From an uncultured Butyrivibrio sp. (lineage in GTDB: Bacteria > Bacillota > Clostridia > Lachnospirales > Lachnospiraceae): a stretch of 32,372 nt of DNA. The DNA is taken from the NCBI GenBank assembly GCA_910577605.1, contig CAJTON010000002.1:108434-140805 (forward strand), in the 5' to 3' direction. Position 1 is the first letter of the stretch; every line of letters begins with the position of its first letter. The notes under the pieces are model-generated. The model worked only from the letters and a program-made list of their open reading frames with translations, made no database searches and was not told the DNA's origin. This document shows positions 1-8,683 of this stretch, piece after piece. The position numbers and the translations under genes were made by a program.

Positions 1-1
1 C

Positions 2-292
2 GGCGGCAGGATCGCCCAGCCCATGAAATACATAAGCAACGCGCTTATAGCTCTTACGCTTGGTCTTCTGATCAATTTTATTGTTGTAAAAGTCAAAAGC
101 CGGAAAGCCGCCTCTAACAAAGACGAGATTCTGAATAAGATCTTTTCGGACTGCATAATAAACGATCCTTGGAAAAACCTGACCCACCAGACCAAAGTCT
201 ACGATCCTCCAAGCTCAAGCGGCGGCAGCAGCGGCGGTGGCGGTGGCGGCGGAGGAGGTGGCGGTGGCGGCGGTGGCAGCCACAGCTTCTAA
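2..292 (+). CDS. TPM-domain membrane protein, C-terminal part (5' truncated by window)
   Basis: The reading frame is open to the left edge, so this is only the C-terminal ~96 residues of a longer protein. It holds one hydrophobic segment (around ISNALIALTLGLLINFIVV), then a charged ~35-residue stretch, then a Ser/Gly tail with an uninterrupted run of 15 glycines ending in SHSF. A membrane segment followed by a polyglycine tail ending in SHSF or a similar motif is typical of Firmicute TPM-domain (YgcG-like) proteins, which carry an extracytoplasmic TPM domain before the helix. That N-terminal domain lies outside the window, so the family call rests on the tail alone. The role of such proteins is poorly defined. 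It ends 57 bases before the next gene, on the same strand. Confidence 0.6.
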   Translation, partial: GGRIAQPMKYISNALIALTLGLLINFIVVKVKSRKAASNKDEILNKIFSDCIINDPWKNLTHQTKVYDPPSSSGGSSGGGGGGGGGGGGGGGSHSF

Positions 293-349
293 AAAACCAT
301 GACCGTTTCAGCGTAATAATAAACAATATACAAAGAAGGAGAAAATGTG

Positions 350-2285
350 ATGGCAAATGCGGGGCTTGTACAAACAAACGATAACTGCGTCGGATGCAAT
401 AAATGCATAGGCGTATGCAGCTGTATGGGAGCTATGACAGCCGTCAGAAATGAGAATAACCAGAATATTATCGAAGTTGACGGCGACAGATGCATCTCTT
501 GCGGAGCGTGTTTCGATGCCTGCGAGCACAATGCCCGTGAATTTATTGACGACACGGAAAGATTTTTCAAAGACCTTAAAAGCGGTGAAAAAATATCGAT
601 CCTTATCGCTCCCGCCTTTCTCGCCAATTACCCCAAGGAATACGAAAGCGTTCTTGGCGGTCTTAAAAAGCTCGGAGTAAAGCACATGATAAGCGTATCC
701 TTCGGCGCGGACATAACGACGTGGGGATATATAAATTACATTCAGAAATACGGGTTCACCGGCGGAATATCACAGCCCTGTCCGGCGGTCGTAAGCTATA
801 TCGAGCGATATATTCCGGAACTTCTTCCCAAGCTTATTCCGGTGCAAAGCCCCATGATGTGCGCGGCTATATATGCCAGAAAGACCATGAACATCACGGA
901 TAAACTCGCTTTCATAAGCCCCTGCATAGCCAAGAAAAACGAAATTGAGTCCAAGAGGGGCAAAGGGCTTATTTCCTATAATGTCACCTTTGACCATCTT
1001 ATGAAATATGTCCGTGAAAACGGAATCTCCGGCCCTTCCTGCAAAGACGAGATCGAGTACGGTCTATCCGATGCCCGGCGGTCTGAAAGAAAACGTATAC
1101 TGGTTTCTCGGCGAGGACGCTTATGTGCGTCAGTGCGAGGGCGAAAGCCATATGTACCACTATCTTTACGCCAACAAGGAACGCCTTGCGAAGGGAAACA
1201 CTCCCTATCTTTTCGTGGACGCGCTCAACTGCGCCCAGGGCTGCCTTTACGGAACCGGAACAGAACCCTCCAAAAACGCCACGGACGACGTTCTCATGGA
1301 AATGATGCGCATCAAAAAAGCAAGCAAAAACAGCGCCTTCCGCAATACATGGTCCCGTAAGCTGACACCAGCCCAAAGGCTTAAACAGCTCAACAAACAG
1401 TTTTCGCACCTTAACCTTAACGACTATATCTGCGGCTACACCGATATGTCCAAGGAATGCGCATACGAAATTCCCAATCAGGCCGAACTTGAAAAAATCT
1501 ACTCCGACATGGGCAAAAAAACCTCCGCTTCACGCAAGATCAACTGCTCATGCTGCGGATACGAAAGCTGCGAGGAGATGGCGACGGCTATACATAACGG
1601 CTTCAATCACAAAGAAAACTGCATACATTACATGACGGATCTTGTGGAGATAGAGAAAAACACGGCTCTCCGTCTCGCCGACGAGGTCGAGCGCGAGAAA
1701 CAGACGATCGCTTCACAGCAGCAGAATATTCTTGAAACCATTGAAAACATAAACGAACGCTTTGAAGCGGTATATCTTGCCGTGGACGAAATGGCAAAGG
1801 GCAACGAACAGAGCGCAAACGAATGCACCGATATTTCGCAGAATATGTTAGTCGTATCTGAATTCTGCAGCGAGCTTAATGACTCAACCCGCAGTATAAA
1901 TCAGCTTATAGGTGAGCTTACAGCCAACAACAAGGAAGTAATGACGGTCGCAAGCCAGACCAATCTTCTTGCGCTGAACGCCTCCATAGAAGCCGCCAGA
2001 GCCGGAGATGCCGGAAGAGGCTTCGCCGTGGTTGCCGATGAAATAAACCAGCTCGCCTCCACATCGCACGCCACCGCAAACAAGAGCAACGAATCACAGG
2101 CAAAAATAATGGAGGCGATCCAAAAGATTCAGAGCGACGCCGCAAATCTGTCAAGTATAATAACCGGCATCAACGAAAAAACAATGAATCTCGCCGCTGT
2201 CTCCGAAGAAATAGCCGCTTCCAACGAAACGATACTCAACGCGGCGGAGGGTGTGAAGGAAAGTCTCAAAGGACTCACTACATAA
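350..2285 (+). pseudogene. Soluble ferredoxin / [FeFe]-hydrogenase-like / methyl-accepting sensor protein, frameshifted
   Basis: Two reading frames make one protein: 350 to about 1063 in frame 2, continuing from about 1062 to 2285 in frame 3. The N-terminus has two 4Fe-4S ferredoxin motifs (Cys13/16/19/23 and Cys48/51/54/58). A hydrogenase large-subunit-like domain follows with degenerate H-cluster motifs (SQPCPAVV, SPCIAKKNE, LNCAQGC). Next come a further Cys cluster (CSCCGYESC), a coiled coil and a methyl-accepting signalling tip (QTNLLALNASIEAARAG). No membrane helix is visible, so it would be a cytoplasmic redox or hydrogen sensor feeding a chemotaxis-like output. The break falls between EIEYG and VYPMPGG; relatives usually have a few residues such as LGS between them, so about 11 bases seem lost, which shifts the frame. 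ATG 350 is preferred over GTG 347 because it lies 8 bases after AAGGAG. It may be a true pseudogene or a sequence error. Confidence 0.8.
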
Positions 2286-2329
2286 AAAGGTCAGTTAAAC
2301 CGTGCCGCTTCAAGCGGCGCGCAGTTAAA

Positions 2330-2367
2330 GGGCAAGCCAGACCGTCCCGGTCTGTCCTGCCCTTTTT
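2330..2367 (+). terminator. Intrinsic terminator between convergent genes
   Basis: A 15-bp stem (GGGCA...CAGACCG pairing with CGGTCTG...TGCCC, 13 of 15 matched) with a 3-base loop is followed by TTTTT. A smaller perfect hairpin, GCCGCTT-C-AAGCGGC, lies just before it at 2304-2318. Another inverted repeat (2364-2395) overlaps the T tract. The structure can also form on the minus strand, so it probably ends both the sensor gene and the convergent Cys-rich gene. Confidence 0.8.
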
Positions 2368-2396
2368 ATCCCATCCGCTTCAGGATAGGATAAAAC

Positions 2397-3500
2397 TCAT
2401 TTTCTGCCGCCTAACTCCAGTAGCTTCAGATAATGGGGAATATCCTCCTTTACCGGGCGCATTTTAAACGGCGCTCCGCAGCATCCGCAATGCCATTTTT
2501 CCTCGTTTTCAAACTCATATTTTACTCCGTATTTACAGCTTCCGTCTGCGCGGTTTTTACATCCGGCGTCGCCGCATCGAAAAATTTCCTTTATTCTTTC
2601 GGGACACTCATTCAAATACTCCATGCACTTATCAGCATTTCTGATTCTAATTTCCAGATACAATTCTCCTTTATCGGAATCGAGCGCGTAGTCGTATACC
2701 GCCGACTTTTTGTAAAAATACCGGAGCATAGGTCCTTCATTTGAATCTCCCTTCCCCATTAGGTATCCGTTTTCCGTAAGAATTTTATCCAGGGCATATA
2801 TCACTTCCCTGTCCTCTTCGTCATGCATCTTATCGGCAACATAGCCGCAGCCCTCAGCCACGCTGCATGTACTCAGATCTTCAGCTAATATCTTGTAATT
2901 CCATCCGATAAACGCGTTGCTGAAATCCATAACGCCTGAATAAGCGTTTTTCGCGTCCTTTAACTGAGTATTCTTTACTTTTTTAGCGACGGCGGAAAGG
3001 ACCCTTATGACATTGCGATTATCCGGATAACCGATTTCCAGACATTCGCCCGACGACAGACTGTATTTTTTGATCCCGCCGAAAACAAATCCGTAATCGC
3101 ACAGTACCTCCAACAATATATTTGTCTTTTTGACCTTATTTATTTCTCTGACCCTTGCGGTGTCCGCAATAAACGTGTCCCCGCTAAAATCTCCGCAGGT
3201 AAACAGACAGAACATGAAATAAAATATATTCCTCGGCGCTGTCCGCGCCTCTCTTGCCTGACTTGAGAAATAATCGAACTCGTCGTCTTTATACAGCGGC
3301 AGTCCGAATCTCTGCGGCGCGTCCGCCATATCGGAATATATCCGGTAAAAAATCTCCCCGATTTCTTTAAACGCGCTTTCAAGCTCCTCATGCGAAATCT
3401 CCCGCAAAAAATCAGGATGTATCTCTAATTTGTCCGGAATATCCACCAACTCATTCCGGCGTATCAACGCCCATTCGCTGACTAGATATTTTGCTTTCAC
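2397..3500 (-). CDS. Uncharacterised Cys-rich protein coupled to the MerR regulator
   Basis: A 367-residue soluble protein that I do not recognise. It begins with GTG, and its start overlaps the stop of the MerR gene by 4 bases (GTGA), so the two are translationally coupled and probably act together. The first ~300 residues are mixed helical/strand with no membrane segment or signal peptide. The C-terminus has a Cys-rich zinc-ribbon-like region (CGDAGCKNRADGSCKYG, then HCGCCGAPF), which may bind zinc or another metal. A plausible but unproven reading is that it is the output gene of the MerR switch. It ends at a terminator shared with the opposing gene. Confidence 0.75.
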   Translation of the reverse strand: MKAKYLVSEWALIRRNELVDIPDKLEIHPDFLREISHEELESAFKEIGEIFYRIYSDMADAPQRFGLPLYKDDEFDYFSSQAREARTAPRNIFYFMFCLFTCGDFSGDTFIADTARVREINKVKKTNILLEVLCDYGFVFGGIKKYSLSSGECLEIGYPDNRNVIRVLSAVAKKVKNTQLKDAKNAYSGVMDFSNAFIGWNYKILAEDLSTCSVAEGCGYVADKMHDEEDREVIYALDKILTENGYLMGKGDSNEGPMLRYFYKKSAVYDYALDSDKGELYLEIRIRNADKCMEYLNECPERIKEIFRCGDAGCKNRADGSCKYGVKYEFENEEKWHCGCCGAPFKMRPVKEDIPHYLKLLELGGRK

Positions 3501-4462
3501 AGTGCCTCACCGACCTCTCCAAGTTCTTTATCCCTGATTTTTATAGGAACATATAAATCCATCTGATCGTATCCTAAAGCGTTCTTTATTTCAACCTCAG
3601 GATTCAGCATATGTCCCATTGTTCTGTGTCCCGGACGCTCGTCAAGTTCAAACCCGCTTTCTTCTATCCATTTCAGAATTCCCGAATATACCCTTCCTCC
3701 AATGTCGTCGTCTCCGTCTACCGACATGGCGGCGGCAAATTCAATAAGCTCATAGGGCTTTGTATCTTCTTTCGTGACCCAGTCCTCAACCGCCCATATC
3801 CAGACGGCTTTCATATCTTCTTCAAACCACAGGAAATCCGGGGCTCCGTATATCATCTTTTTTACTAAATGATTATGCTCCTCCTGCCATTCCTGAAAAG
3901 GTCCCATAACGTTTTCGACTGTATCTTCCCCTGAGGAAAAAGCTCTGAAAGGATTGATTTTAACTATCCTTACTTCCGGAGCTTTTTTCAGTTTGTCAGT
4001 CACATCCAGCAAGCGGTTTATTTTGGATGAATTTCCTTCATAAGAAATATTCGCGATACGGCTCTTTGTTTTCGCCGCTTTCTCGTACAGCATCTTGACG
4101 TCCGCGTCCCGGCTGAAATCCGCCTTTTTTATCTGCCCGATAAATTCCAGTATAATATCCTTTAAATCATGTAAAAGCGCGATCTCGCCGTCTATATCCT
4201 TGACCTTCCTTCCCAGTACTTCCAAAACGATTTCAGAGCCGGACGCCTGAAATATAAGCTGAATGTCTTTAATGCTGATATTAAGCTTTCGCAGTATCAA
4301 AATCTGCTCCAACCGCCTGATAGCCTGTCCGTCGTACATTCTGTACGCATAATCCGCGTCCCTTGTACTTTTTATAAGGCCCATATCTTCATAATAACGC
4401 AGCGCCCGCGCAGATATGTCATACCTCGACGAAACCTCTCTTATTTTCAGCAACTCTGTCAT
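3497..4462 (-). CDS. MerR-family transcriptional regulator with C-terminal effector-binding domain
   Basis: A 321-residue cytoplasmic regulator. Residues ~5-75 form a MerR winged helix-turn-helix (IREVSSRYDISARALRYYEDMGLI followed by the wing), then a dimerisation coiled coil at ~85-125. Residues ~160-318 resemble the AraC-type effector-binding/GyrI-like domain of BmrR-like proteins, with the usual ending DLYVPIK. Such regulators sense small amphipathic or cationic molecules and untwist promoters with overlong spacers. Its own promoter has exactly that architecture (4501-4531), which points to autoregulation. ATG 4462 follows AAGGAGA by 7-8 bases. It shares an operon with the downstream Cys-rich gene. 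The ligand is unknown; no drug pump lies next to it, although the van operon is just upstream. Confidence 0.85.
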   Translation of the reverse strand: MTELLKIREVSSRYDISARALRYYEDMGLIKSTRDADYAYRMYDGQAIRRLEQILILRKLNISIKDIQLIFQASGSEIVLEVLGRKVKDIDGEIALLHDLKDIILEFIGQIKKADFSRDADVKMLYEKAAKTKSRIANISYEGNSSKINRLLDVTDKLKKAPEVRIVKINPFRAFSSGEDTVENVMGPFQEWQEEHNHLVKKMIYGAPDFLWFEEDMKAVWIWAVEDWVTKEDTKPYELIEFAAAMSVDGDDDIGGRVYSGILKWIEESGFELDERPGHRTMGHMLNPEVEIKNALGYDQMDLYVPIKIRDKELGEVGEAL

Positions 4463-4500
4463 AGCAAAATCTCCTTTCAGGGTTTCATTGTTTTGCCATT

Positions 4501-4531
4501 ATTATAAACGTTTACCCAACGTCAAAGTCAA
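4501..4531 (-). promoter_or_regulatory. MerR-type promoter with 19-bp spacer
   Basis: On the minus strand, TTGACT (4526-4531) and a perfect TATAAT (4501-4506) are separated by 19 bp. The spacer holds the inverted repeat ACGTT-GGGTA-AACGT. An overlong 19-20 bp spacer with a central dyad is the hallmark of MerR-controlled promoters, and the gene it reads into is a MerR regulator. Confidence 0.82.
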
Positions 4532-4550
4532 TCCCGTAAAATTAAAATAA

Positions 4551-4588
4551 ACACCCTCCGGAGAATTAAATTATTTTCCCAAGGGTGT
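4551..4588 (-). terminator. Probable terminator of the van operon
   Basis: The inverted repeat ACACCCT (4551-4557) / AGGGTGT (4582-4588) encloses a partly paired A/T-rich interior. On the minus strand it is followed by TTTATTTTAATTTT. It lies between the vanT stop and the MerR promoter, where the resistance operon should end. Confidence 0.6.
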
Positions 4589-4622
4589 CCGCTTTCATAT
4601 AAAATTTTCCGGGACGGATTTC

Positions 4623-6824
4623 TTATTCCAGTCTGTCTCCCATTCTGCACAGCAGTTCGTTGCTGATACTGCCCGTGCGCTCTGCGACAAGCGGCGCGTA
4701 AAGAGGACTTTGCGGGTCGTCCGATATAAGCGTCGCGATGTCCCCCACCGCAATATCCTCAATATCCGTTACGTCCACGGCAACCGAATCCATACATACC
4801 CGTCCGGCAAAAGGCGCCGTTCTGCCCCGTATCTCGGCGGCCCCCACGCCTTCCGAAAGGCTTCTCGGCACTCCGTCGCAGTAGCCTATAGGGAGTATCC
4901 CGATAAGGCTGTCCCTTTTTGCGGTAAACGCTCTGCCGTAGCCGCAGGATTCGCCTTTCTTTACCTCCCTGATAAGCACGACGCGGGATCTCAGCGAAAG
5001 CACGGGACGCAGGTCAAGCGGATTCCTTACCCCGCCGCGGCAATCGCTTAAAACGCCGTAAAGCGCGATGCCCGCCCTCACATAATCAAATTTAAGCTCC
5101 GGATAATTCATAAGACCGTAGCTGCTCTGAATATGCGTCTTTCCGGGATCAAAACCGTCGGCTTTCAGCCCGTCCAACAGACGTTCAAATCTTTCTATCT
5201 GATTTTCCGTAAAAAATACATCCTCCTCATTCAGACTGTCCGAGCAGCAAAGATGGCTGTATATTCCGCGCACTTTTATATGCCCCATGGAAAACACCTT
5301 CTCGACGCTTTTTATATCCTCCGCGTCGATCCCCAGACGGCGCATTCCCGTGTCGATCTTGATATGGACCGCTACAGTTTTTTTCTGCCGTTCAAGCAAT
5401 CTTGCGTATTTAAGGTCAAGGACCGTCTGCGTCAATCTGTAACGCCTGATGTGGACCGCGCGGCGCGGGTCGGTGTATCCGAGTATAAGAATATCGCCCG
5501 AGATGCCGTATTTTCTAAGCTCTATCCCTTCATCGACAGTCGCCACCGCAAAGGCGTTTACCCCCTGCCTTTCGAGACAGACCGCCGTATCGTAAGCGCC
5601 GTGTCCGTATGCGTCCGCCTTGACGACCGCCATAAGCCCGCAGCCGTCCTGCATCGCCCCGCGCAGAGCCGCGGCATTATGCGCAAGATTCCCCATATCC
5701 GTTTCTATCCACGCGCGCTCCCTGCCGCGCCGCGCACGCAGGGACGGTCTTTTCTTTTTTTCCCATATAAGCAGCGCCGCATACGCGAAAACAAAGGACA
5801 GCAGGCTCACCGCAAGATAGTGAACGATACTGTTATTGACAAGGATATGCCATATTCCGAGAATCCTTGCGGCGACCCTGACGACAAGGATCATCATCGG
5901 GTGAACGATATAGATTATAAGCGACAGGCTTCTAAGCTCTCTGCGGCGTTTTCCCCCGAAGCGCAGTAAAAGGTCAAACAGAAAATACATACACGGCAGA
6001 AGGAAAAGATACATACTGTCGTTGCGCTGCTCGCCGTAATCCCTTTGCAGTATTGCGTCCGCAAGGTCCCTGTTCATCGGCAGGTCGGTCTTTGACAAAA
6101 CGTAATTCCGAAGCAGAAACGCCTCCCCAAGCATCAGCGCGAACGAAACCGCCAAACCGACCAAACCGATTTTAAAAGAAAACGAAGCGTCCGGTTTTTT
6201 CCGTCTTTCCTCAGCTATCCACCCTCCAAGCACCATAAACACCGGAGCAAAAAATATCCCGTTTCTCGTGTAATCGGATATCTGTCCCAAAAGACCGTAA
6301 AAGCTTTTTGCGGCGGGAACCTGCGACACAAACGCGTACCAGCTGTTTCCGAGCGTTCCGATAAGATAGAGCGCCGAGGTAACTGCAAGCGCCTTCTTAA
6401 AGCCAAGCCTTTTTACGGCGTACCACACGATCACGGCTCCCAGCATGGAAGCCGGAAGATACCAAAGATGATAAAAGGTTCCGTCAAAAACTACGTCCTT
6501 TATAAGCTTCGGCAGCAGATCATCGGACATAAAATACCCGTTATATATATTAACAGGAATATAGAGCAAAATCGCCGCCCCGTATATGACCGCCGTCCTT
6601 TTCAAAAACGATTTCAGTTTATCAGCCCTGCCGTATTTCGATATGAGAAAAAATCCCGACGTCATGAAGAAAAACGGGACGGCGACCCTCGCGATAACTC
6701 TCGTCAGCACAAAATCGGCTGCTATGCTCTGCGCGGCAAGAGGCGAGGTATGTATCGCCACGATCAAAAAAGCCGCTATAAATCTCATCCGGTCTATTCC
6801 CGCATAGCTTTTCTTTTCATTCAT
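4623..6824 (-). CDS. vanT: Membrane-bound serine/alanine racemase VanT
   Basis: A 733-residue two-domain protein. Residues 1-355 form an acyltransferase-3-like membrane domain with about ten helices, starting with YAGIDRMRFIAAFLIVAIHTSP; this part is thought to import L-Ser. Residues ~370-733 form an alanine-racemase domain with the PLP lysine K402 (VVKADAYGHG), the second catalytic Tyr629 (CGYGRAF) and the GRVCMD segment. It would make D-Ser for the ligase encoded upstream. Where bacterial alanine racemases have Tyr354, my alignment puts Asp730, fitting the altered substrate pocket of VanT proteins. The protein stops three residues later. The start ATG overlaps the vanXY stop by 8 bases and is preceded by GGAGGAAGG, so the two are coupled. 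Length and order match VanT of VanG/VanC systems. Confidence 0.93.
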   Translation of the reverse strand: MNEKKSYAGIDRMRFIAAFLIVAIHTSPLAAQSIAADFVLTRVIARVAVPFFFMTSGFFLISKYGRADKLKSFLKRTAVIYGAAILLYIPVNIYNGYFMSDDLLPKLIKDVVFDGTFYHLWYLPASMLGAVIVWYAVKRLGFKKALAVTSALYLIGTLGNSWYAFVSQVPAAKSFYGLLGQISDYTRNGIFFAPVFMVLGGWIAEERRKKPDASFSFKIGLVGLAVSFALMLGEAFLLRNYVLSKTDLPMNRDLADAILQRDYGEQRNDSMYLFLLPCMYFLFDLLLRFGGKRRRELRSLSLIIYIVHPMMILVVRVAARILGIWHILVNNSIVHYLAVSLLSFVFAYAALLIWEKKKRPSLRARRGRERAWIETDMGNLAHNAAALRGAMQDGCGLMAVVKADAYGHGAYDTAVCLERQGVNAFAVATVDEGIELRKYGISGDILILGYTDPRRAVHIRRYRLTQTVLDLKYARLLERQKKTVAVHIKIDTGMRRLGIDAEDIKSVEKVFSMGHIKVRGIYSHLCCSDSLNEEDVFFTENQIERFERLLDGLKADGFDPGKTHIQSSYGLMNYPELKFDYVRAGIALYGVLSDCRGGVRNPLDLRPVLSLRSRVVLIREVKKGESCGYGRAFTAKRDSLIGILPIGYCDGVPRSLSEGVGAAEIRGRTAPFAGRVCMDSVAVDVTDIEDIAVGDIATLISDDPQSPLYAPLVAERTGSISNELLCRMGDRLE

Positions 6825-7578
6825 TTTCCTTCCTCCATACCGTTACGATAAATCCGTCCGCGTTGTTGCCGGACACCTGATAAATACAGCGTGCCGGCAT
6901 ACTGACGCGCGTTGTGCCCGAAACCGCCGGAACATAGAATATCTCCATGGGCGGCTTTCCCTCGCGCTCAAAAACAAATCTGTTTTCACTGTTGTAAGCC
7001 TTGATAAACTCAACATACTCCTCAAGCGCGAAGCCTTTTTGGGCGATGATCGCTGAATGCGGAAAGCCGACATACCTGAAATGCCACGGCTCATGCGCGA
7101 TTCCGGTTATCTTCTCTTTTCCGGCGGGATACCTTTCGATATAGCCGTAATCGGGCGCGGCTTTTCTGAAATCTCCGCATATCCCGTCGTACGGAAATTC
7201 CGGACATATGAAATCAATATCGGGAGCGTTAAGCGCCAGATCGATCGCAAGCCCCGTCTGATGCTCGCTGTGGTCGGGCAGCGCCACGAATTTACGGGTA
7301 AACTCACCTCCGTTCTCACGAAGAGAATTTTCGTATATCTCCCGCTGCTCCTCTGAGGTGCGGTAGCCACTGACCGGAACGATGCGCCCGATTGCCGATA
7401 TCTTTTCCAAAATAAGGCGTAATACATTGATCGCGTCGCGCTTCATAAGAATACCGGAAAAACGTTCGTCCACAGGCGAAAGCCCCATACGGTTTCCGTC
7501 AAGAACCGGATAGCGCTCGTTCACAAGCACAAGCGCGCCTTTATGCACTTTTTCCTTTCCAAGCATGACCGTATTCAT
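6817..7578 (-). CDS. vanXY: D,D-dipeptidase/D,D-carboxypeptidase VanXY
   Basis: A 253-residue zinc peptidase of the VanY/VanX superfamily. Zinc ligands are visible as H106 and D113 in SEHQTGLAID and H166 in EPWH; E163 is the catalytic base and R73 (SGYRT) the substrate-stabilising residue. No signal peptide or membrane helix is seen, in keeping with a cytoplasmic VanXY that hydrolyses D-Ala-D-Ala and trims pentapeptides ending in D-Ala, leaving D-Ala-D-Ser precursors. The C-terminal ~60 residues have no motif I can name. The start overlaps the end of vanG by 4 bases and the end overlaps vanT, so vanG-vanXY-vanT form one tightly coupled unit. Confidence 0.93.
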   Translation of the reverse strand: MNTVMLGKEKVHKGALVLVNERYPVLDGNRMGLSPVDERFSGILMKRDAINVLRLILEKISAIGRIVPVSGYRTSEEQREIYENSLRENGGEFTRKFVALPDHSEHQTGLAIDLALNAPDIDFICPEFPYDGICGDFRKAAPDYGYIERYPAGKEKITGIAHEPWHFRYVGFPHSAIIAQKGFALEEYVEFIKAYNSENRFVFEREGKPPMEIFYVPAVSGTTRVSMPARCIYQVSGNNADGFIVTVWRKENE

Positions 7579-8627
7579 TTTTTCACATATAACCCTATCA
7601 GCCTGTCAAGCATCCTCGGAAACGACATGCCGATTCCTTTCATCATATTCGGATATCTGCTGTGCGAGGTAAAGCCGGGAATCGTATTGACCTCGTTGAA
7701 CACGATACTGCCTGACGGCGTAAGAAACATATCCACCCTCGCGAAACCGGAGCAGCCGAGCGCGCGGTATATGGTCTTCGCGGTCTCCTGTATCTGCTTT
7801 TCCTTCGCTTCGTCTATCCTTGCGGGCATGTGTATTCTTGAGCTTCTGAGCGTATATTTTTCGGTAAAATCAAAAAATCCCTCCGAAAGCTCTATCTCGT
7901 CCACTCTTCCGACCGTCAGCGCGTTTATCCCCATAACTGCACAGCCGACCTCAAAGCCGTCGATGTTTTCCTCAACTATCACCTCCGAATCGTGTGAGAA
8001 AGCCTCGTCAACCGCTCCCTCCAGCTCGGAAAAATCCGTTATCCTGCTGATTCCGAAGGATGAGCCCGCCCTTACAGGCTTAACAAACAAAGGAAGCGAA
8101 AAATCCCTCAAAACGGTTTGCGGAGCTTCCCCTCGATTTTCCTCACAAAAGACCTCTGATTTCGGGACCTCAATTCCCGCGGCGGCGACAAGCTTGTGCG
8201 CCCTGTCCTTGTCCATGCAGAGCGCGGACGAGAGCGTATCGCAGCCGACAAACGGTATCCCCGCCAACTCAAGCATACCCTGAACCGTACCGTCCTCGCC
8301 GTTTTTGCCGTGCAGCACAGGAAATACAAGGTCTGTCTCAAGCTTTTCAAGGCTGCCGTTTGCGACCTCGATAAATCCCCCCGAGGTCCTGTCCGGAGAA
8401 AAGAAAATCCTGTTAAGATTTTCACTGTCCGAAAACCAACTGTCGCTGTTTATATTTTCATATCTCCCCGTGTAGCGATACCACTCCCCTTCCCTCGTGA
8501 TCCCGATGGGAAGGACGTCGTATCTGTCGGTTTTAAGATTTTTCAGAACAGAATAAGCGGATTGAAGAGACACCCCGTATTCCGTCGAATTTCCTCCGAA
8601 AATTACCGCAAGCCTTATCTTGTTCAT
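7575..8627 (-). CDS. vanG: D-alanine--D-serine ligase VanG
   Basis: A 350-residue ATP-grasp ligase very close to my memory of enterococcal VanG over its whole length, including the N-terminal AVIFGGNSTEYGVSLQSA, VGCDTLSSALCMDKDRAHKLV and the C-terminal NEVNTIPGFTSHSRYPNMMKGIG. The omega-loop region carries EKY (residues 256-258, in FFDFTEKYTL) as in D-Ala-D-Ser ligases, not the pattern of VanA/VanB D-lactate ligases. It joins D-Ala to D-Ser in the cytoplasm, giving peptidoglycan precursors with lower vancomycin affinity. ATG 8627 follows AAGGAAGG. It lies 56 bases downstream of the amidase gene. Whether the locus gives clinical-level resistance cannot be read from sequence; many clostridial vanG operons are poorly expressed. 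Confidence 0.95.
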   Translation of the reverse strand: MNKIRLAVIFGGNSTEYGVSLQSAYSVLKNLKTDRYDVLPIGITREGEWYRYTGRYENINSDSWFSDSENLNRIFFSPDRTSGGFIEVANGSLEKLETDLVFPVLHGKNGEDGTVQGMLELAGIPFVGCDTLSSALCMDKDRAHKLVAAAGIEVPKSEVFCEENRGEAPQTVLRDFSLPLFVKPVRAGSSFGISRITDFSELEGAVDEAFSHDSEVIVEENIDGFEVGCAVMGINALTVGRVDEIELSEGFFDFTEKYTLRSSRIHMPARIDEAKEKQIQETAKTIYRALGCSGFARVDMFLTPSGSIVFNEVNTIPGFTSHSRYPNMMKGIGMSFPRMLDRLIGLYVKK

Positions 8628-8683
8628 TTGTGACCTTCCTTTCTTTGCAATCCTGCCGTTTTCTGGCGCGCGGCGGCGTTTTG

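Noticed and set aside
230..290. GGC/GGT-rich tract as a simple-sequence repeat of regulatory interest
   Set aside because: It encodes the polyglycine tail normal for TPM-domain proteins.
5133..5969. 278-residue open frame on the plus strand within vanT
   Set aside because: It is antisense to a clearly recognised VanT; the translation is basic and low in recognisable motifs, as expected from a shadow of a GC-rich gene.
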